Positions 60,359 to 64,000 of a stretch of DNA of 64,000 nt are shown here, piece by piece. The stretch covers positions 496,001-560,000 of the forward strand of contig NC_014484.1 in assembly GCF_000147075.1 (NCBI RefSeq), written 5' to 3'. Under the pieces are notes generated by a model. It was not told the origin of the DNA. It ran no database searches and was given only the letters and a program-made list of their open reading frames with translations. The position numbers and the translations under genes were made by a program. How positions within the stretch are numbered: the first letter of the stretch is position 1; each line of letters begins with the position of its first letter. Source of the DNA: Spirochaeta thermophila DSM 6192 (GTDB lineage Bacteria > Spirochaetota > Spirochaetia > Winmispirales > Winmispiraceae).

Positions 60359-62059
60359 TCACACCCCCACCGGCTCGGCGGCGGGGGGAGCGAGGTGTAT
60401 TTTGGCAGGATCCGCTCCCTCTCCTTCGGCCCGGGCCGCGGCTTCCTCCGTGTGGACCACGATGCGCTCGGTGTGGCGGAGGAGGTGGGTGGTGAGGGTG
60501 TGCGCCACCGGATGGCCTTCCCCGCGGGGATCGAAGACGAAGGTGGTGGAGGCGCCGATGAGGCGGCCGAGGAACAGGCACACGAGGGCCACGGGGTCGG
60601 CTGCGGTGAACACCAGGTGGTCGGGCTGTTCCCGAGAGAGGAGCTCGGCCGCGCCGAGGGGAGAGGGGAGGGGGAGGCTGAAGCCCGGGTCGAGGGGGAT
60701 CTCGGCAACGATCGGGAGGGATGTCCCCGGGAGGGAGGCCGAGGGTGTCACGGGCAGGACATGGGCCCGGGGGGCCAGGATCCGGATCACCGAGGGATCG
60801 GGTCGGCCGTCCTCGGAGAACCAGAGGACCCGGGAGGCCGCGGACGGGGAATTCTGGATCCCCAGGGATGAACGGATGCCCTCGACCAGGTCCCTGTGGG
60901 CATACATGTGTCTGAGGCTGGAGAAGAAGGGTGCGATGAGGTAGAGACCGGGCAGGGATGAGGAGAGGCCCACGAGGAGGTCGACGAGATCACCGTCGAG
61001 GAGGGCGCCCGCCACCCTGCCGGCGAGCATCCTGAGGAAGGCGTCGGAGACCCTCCGCACGTGGAGGAAGACGCGTTCCAGACGTGCTTCGGAGAGGGCC
61101 GTCTCCTTCCCGGAGATGTCTCTCACGAGCTCGTCGAGGATCTCCCCCATCTTTTGACCGCGAAGCTTCCGTCTGAGGTGGGAGTACAGCGCCCGTTCCC
61201 TGAGCGAGGGGCGTGCTCCCTCGAATATCTGTCGGGAGAGGGAGAGGAAGAGCGAGCGGCCCCCGCCTCCTCCTCCGGACGTGAGGAAGTCGTAGGCCAC
61301 CTTGTAGACCGAGAAGACGAGGGAGCGATAGGAACCGTGGGCCCCGGCGGCCTGCGTCCGCTTCTCCCTGATATGGTCGAGGACCTCCTCGGGGGTATGG
61401 GCCTCCACGAGGGTGTACGTGTTCCCGATGAAGAGCCCCCCGTGATCGTCCGAGCCGGCCGTGAACCCCTTCACCCAGGGGGTGCTACTGAAGGGTGCGA
61501 TGTGGTGCTTCCTCTGGAGTCTTTCTATGTGGGCCGGGGTGAGGCTGAGGAGCACCTCCTTCCATGCGTTGTTGAAGTAGCTGTTCCTCCCCCCGTTGAT
61601 CACCTCGAAGACGTCGAAGAGGAGGATGAGCTTCTCCAGATGCGCCACGGTGAGCCTGTTGTTCACCGGATAGGTGGCGTGAGCCACCGAGTGGGCGATC
61701 CCCTCTTCCCTGATGTAGTCCCTGAGCCGGTAGATATTGGGCCTGAGCTTCTCGACCATGCGGAACCGGTGTTCGTCGAGCCCGTAGAGGAGCAGGTGTA
61801 TCTTGCACCCGTCCTCGGGGAAGTAGGTGGTGGTCTCCACCCCTACGATGACCCTGTCCGGGTACCGCGCCTTGAGGAGGAGCGCCCCCTCGATGCGGTT
61901 GTGGTCGGTGATGGTGACGAAGTCCATGCCCCTCTCGAGGGCCATCCTGAAGACCGTCTCCGGGTCGGTGTACGACTCCTTTGCCCCGAGCCGTTGCATG
62001 AACCACTCGGAAGGGTGTTCGGAATGTATGGAATGTACGTGCAGGTCTATGCGTTTCAT
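60359..62059 (-). CDS. PHP-domain protein with a glycosyltransferase-like C-terminal half
   Basis: A 566-residue protein. The N-terminal 230 residues are a PHP metal-dependent phosphoesterase: DLHVHSIHSEHPSEW, FVTITDHNRIEG, GVETTTYFPEDG and AGSDDHGGLFIG supply the usual His, Asp and Glu ligands. The centre is helical. The last 170 residues (from about RVLWFSEDGRPD) have a Rossmann-like pattern that recalls the first half of GT4 glycosyltransferases, ending abruptly where a second half would start. The PHP substrate is unknown. GGGAGG precedes ATG 62059; the in-frame start at 62212 is unsupported. Confidence 0.8.
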   Translation of the reverse strand: MKRIDLHVHSIHSEHPSEWFMQRLGAKESYTDPETVFRMALERGMDFVTITDHNRIEGALLLKARYPDRVIVGVETTTYFPEDGCKIHLLLYGLDEHRFRMVEKLRPNIYRLRDYIREEGIAHSVAHATYPVNNRLTVAHLEKLILLFDVFEVINGGRNSYFNNAWKEVLLSLTPAHIERLQRKHHIAPFSSTPWVKGFTAGSDDHGGLFIGNTYTLVEAHTPEEVLDHIREKRTQAAGAHGSYRSLVFSVYKVAYDFLTSGGGGGGRSLFLSLSRQIFEGARPSLRERALYSHLRRKLRGQKMGEILDELVRDISGKETALSEARLERVFLHVRRVSDAFLRMLAGRVAGALLDGDLVDLLVGLSSSLPGLYLIAPFFSSLRHMYAHRDLVEGIRSSLGIQNSPSAASRVLWFSEDGRPDPSVIRILAPRAHVLPVTPSASLPGTSLPIVAEIPLDPGFSLPLPSPLGAAELLSREQPDHLVFTAADPVALVCLFLGRLIGASTTFVFDPRGEGHPVAHTLTTHLLRHTERIVVHTEEAAARAEGEGADPAKIHLAPPAAEPVGV

Positions 62060-62391
62060 GGATACCTCCCGGTGAGTCTGTACCGTGAGGTGATGTGACG
62101 GTGATGAGGGGAAGGTGAAAATTACATGAAAACCCTTCTCGCCTCTTGTGAGGTGTAAAGATCGTCGGGATCGTGGGTACTCCCTTGAGAGAGCCGTATG
62201 AAGCGTGCTCAAGGCGAGAATCTTTCTTTAACAATATATGGGAATATAGCCCAAGAAATGGAGGAGCACCTTGTGACCGTGAAGCAGGGAATGTGGTGAC
62301 TCCCCGTTCGATTTTCCCACTTTCCCCGGAAGCAGGATTCATCGTATAATGGTTATGTTCTATTAGGATACGTGCCGGGAAGGAGTGTGTG
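62060..62391. other. Intergenic region of 332 bp
   Basis: No gene is seen. It must hold the divergent promoters of the PHP gene and the small gene at 62392; TATAAT at 62345-62350 is a good -10 box for the latter with a poor -35. CCTTGAG (62182-62188) and CTCAAGG (62207-62213) form a 7-bp hairpin of unknown role. Confidence 0.4.
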
Positions 62392-62718
62392 ATGCGTCAC
62401 TCGGGTCCTTTGAGGATCGTTCCGGATTTCAGTTTTCCCTTCTCCAAGGTGGTGATATCCCCGCATGAGGGGGTGGATCTTGGGTACATCAGCGCCTGCT
62501 ATTCCGTGAGGTTCTACGTGAACGTCTCCCTGGATGCGTTCGCGCGGGGGGAGGGAGACGGGATACAGGCCCAGCTCTTTCTGGATCATAACTGCAAGCA
62601 GGGGACGGTGGAGATCTCCAGGGCTCTCTGGGAGAAACTCGGAAAACCGAGACAGGCGGTGCTGGTGGCGGACGATACGGGCCAGAAGGTCCTCTTCCTC
62701 ACGAAAAAGCCTGAATAG
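62392..62718 (+). CDS. Small unknown protein
   Basis: A 108-residue soluble protein, mainly beta-strands (SVRFYVNVSLDAF, then AVLVADDTGQKVLFLTKK). I recognise no family. It is supported by AAGGAG six bases before ATG 62392, a consensus -10 box, and codon use like its neighbours. It lies upstream of the c-di-GMP gene but that gene has its own promoter. Confidence 0.6.
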   Translation: MRHSGPLRIVPDFSFPFSKVVISPHEGVDLGYISACYSVRFYVNVSLDAFARGEGDGIQAQLFLDHNCKQGTVEISRALWEKLGKPRQAVLVADDTGQKVLFLTKKPE

Positions 62719-62829
62719 GGGGCTCGTCCCGGCCGGAGACGGGTCGTTCGCTCTGCCGGGGGATCCGTTCGGGGAGCGATCCGGAGGGTGATCCTTGACG
62801 GGTAACCTCTCTCCATCGGTTAGAGATAT

Positions 62830-62859
62830 TTGACATTTTAGAGATTTTGGATATATACT
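62830..62859 (+). promoter_or_regulatory. Promoter of the PAS-GGDEF-EAL gene
   Basis: TTGACA (62830-62835) and TATACT (62854-62859) with an 18-bp spacer, about 44 bases upstream of the start codon. Confidence 0.75.
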
Positions 62860-62903
62860 CGCTATTAGAAAGGGGTTTCATAAGGGGGCCAGGAGCAGGT
62901 GGT

Positions 62904-64000
62904 ATGGAGCCTGAGCTGTTTTCCGAGGTCCTCTCCTCTCTTCCCATGGAGGTGGCCATCACCGACGAGGGAGGAAGGATTCTGTGGGCGAACGAGGCTT
63001 TCTCACTCCTTACAGGATACGGTCGTACTTCCTCGTCCATGCTCATCCGACAGTTTCTCCTCATGTTCGCAGAGGATCGGCCCGAGGTGTTCGTGAAAGG
63101 GGCCGATGGTCAGCTCTCTCTCCGGATACTCACGCGCTGGTCCTTCCACGACGGGAAGAAAGTAGTCTGGTCCTTTGAACGTCTTGTCGCCGATCCGAAG
63201 GGGGTGCTCTCCTCTCGCGACAGTCTCACCGGACTCCTGGGGCGTGAATGGTTCTTCAGAGAGGCGGGTTCGCTCCTCGCGGGTGCGAGGTTCGAGGGGA
63301 CTTCCTTTGTCCTCATGGTGATCGATCTGGACGGTTTCAAGCGGATCAACGATCTCTATGGTCCGGAGGTGGGGGACGAGGTGCTGAGGATCGTGGCGAG
63401 GAGGATCACCGGTCACCTCAGGGCCGAGGACATGGTCTCCCGAACGGGGAGCGACGAGTTCGCCGTCCTCCTCCGCGACGTGGCGGATCCTGCAGGGATC
63501 GCCCGCCGGGTCCTCGCTTCGATCAGGGAGAGGATGGTGGTGGGAGGGCATGCCCTCTCCCTCTCCGCGAGCATCGGTGCCGGCGTGTTTCCACGGGACG
63601 GCCTCTCCCTCGAGGAGCTCGTGGCGGCCGCGGACGCCGCCCTTCTCACAGCCAAGGCACATAGGGATACCGTGTGGTTCTGTACTCCAGAGGTCCGGCG
63701 CAGAATAATGCACCGATGGGATATGGAGCGGCAGGTCCTCGATCAGGTTCGTGAGGGACGCATCCACCTCTTCTACCAGCCTATCGTCCGGGTGACTTCA
63801 GGGATGCTCGCAGGGGTGGAGGCCCTCTCCCGTCTCCGTGGAGAGGATGGGGCGCTGGTCCTCCCTGAGGAGTTCGTTCCCATCCTGGAGGAGGGGAAGG
63901 TGATCCATCTCCTGGGGAGGAAGGTGCTCGCTCTTGCCGTGCTCCAGGGGGAGCTCTGGAAGGCGAGGGGGCTCTTCGTCTCGGTGAATATCTCTCCTCA
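62904..64000 (+). CDS. PAS-GGDEF-EAL signalling protein (3' end outside window)
   Basis: At least 365 residues, running off the window. Residues 8-50 look like a PAS domain (MEVAITDEGGRILWANEAFS). A GGDEF domain follows (DSLTGLLGREWF, MVIDLDGFKRINDLYG, then SRTGSDEFAVLL), where the signature is GSDEF. An EAL domain begins at about residue 285 (FYQPIVRVTSGMLAGVEALS, with EALSRL intact) and is cut off. The GGDEF variant leaves cyclase activity uncertain, while the EAL part seen so far is compatible with c-di-GMP hydrolysis. GGAGC precedes the ATG. Confidence 0.88.
   Translation, partial: MEPELFSEVLSSLPMEVAITDEGGRILWANEAFSLLTGYGRTSSSMLIRQFLLMFAEDRPEVFVKGADGQLSLRILTRWSFHDGKKVVWSFERLVADPKGVLSSRDSLTGLLGREWFFREAGSLLAGARFEGTSFVLMVIDLDGFKRINDLYGPEVGDEVLRIVARRITGHLRAEDMVSRTGSDEFAVLLRDVADPAGIARRVLASIRERMVVGGHALSLSASIGAGVFPRDGLSLEELVAAADAALLTAKAHRDTVWFCTPEVRRRIMHRWDMERQVLDQVREGRIHLFYQPIVRVTSGMLAGVEALSRLRGEDGALVLPEEFVPILEEGKVIHLLGRKVLALAVLQGELWKARGLFVSVNISP

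Noticed and set aside
62180-62215. Sequence resembling a group II intron fragment (GAGCCGTATGA)
   Set aside because: The match is short, no other intron domain or reverse transcriptase is present, and it is better described as a simple 7-bp hairpin.
1-64000. tRNA, rRNA, CRISPR arrays, insertion sequences and attachment sites
   Set aside because: None was found: no repeat-spacer structure, transposase motif, terminal inverted repeats or cloverleaf was noticed on either strand.

Overview
The window is about 62 percent G+C, densely coded and free of insertion sequences, rRNA, tRNA or CRISPR arrays. A class I lysyl-tRNA synthetase, a cache-type chemoreceptor, many sugar-acid transporters, pectin-degrading enzymes and a pyruvate phosphate dikinase suggest a free-living, saccharolytic, probably thermophilic spirochaete of the Spirochaeta thermophila (Winmispira) type. 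This assignment is inference from gene content. Promoters are unusually close to the sigma-70 consensus and are listed where the spacing is 16 to 18 bp.

Region 1 (1-32 kb) is a pectin and uronate catabolic island. It holds a partial pectate lyase, a GH105 unsaturated glucuronyl hydrolase, kduI-kduD, a HAD/LarA-like/gnd operon, a GH95 glycosidase, a TRAP transporter with a short-chain dehydrogenase, a GntR regulator with a 2-hydroxyacid dehydrogenase, an aldo/keto reductase-hydrolase-MFS operon, an ABC importer without its own ATPase, a cytoplasmic GH28 polygalacturonase, and a tightly coupled uxaE-isomerase-eda-kdgK operon. The pathway is completed at 55.7-58.0 kb by an SDR-type fructuronate reductase and uxaC. 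Together these take oligogalacturonides to pyruvate and glyceraldehyde 3-phosphate by the isomerase route and the KduI/KduD route; mannonate dehydratase (UxuA) is not in the window.

Region 2 (32-35 kb) has housekeeping and unknown genes: a TPR protein with a decayed metalloprotease core, a P-loop/Asp23-like fusion, and an RluD-type pseudouridine synthase.

Region 3 (35-44.7 kb) is the most unusual. A PAP2-related membrane protein and an unknown 486-residue membrane protein lead directly into rnfC, rnfD, rnfG, rnfE and rnfA homologues, then ribD, ribE, ribBA and ribH. The five Rnf-like subunits keep the fold and order of a Rnf complex, but by eye they have lost the covalent-FMN threonines (RnfD, RnfG), the cysteine ligands of the intramembrane iron-sulfur centre (RnfA, RnfE) and the RnfC glycine-rich NADH/FMN loop, and RnfB is absent. 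Only the two RnfC 4Fe-4S motifs remain.

Region 4 (44.7-64 kb) holds tsaC, purC, a lipoprotein, two glycolipid-type glycosyltransferases, a SEC-C protein, a primary-type sigma factor, ppdK, a MagIII-type DNA glycosylase, the uxuB-uxaC operon, lipB, lysS (apparently with a leaderless promoter), a PHP-domain protein, a small unknown protein and the start of a PAS-GGDEF-EAL protein that runs off the window.
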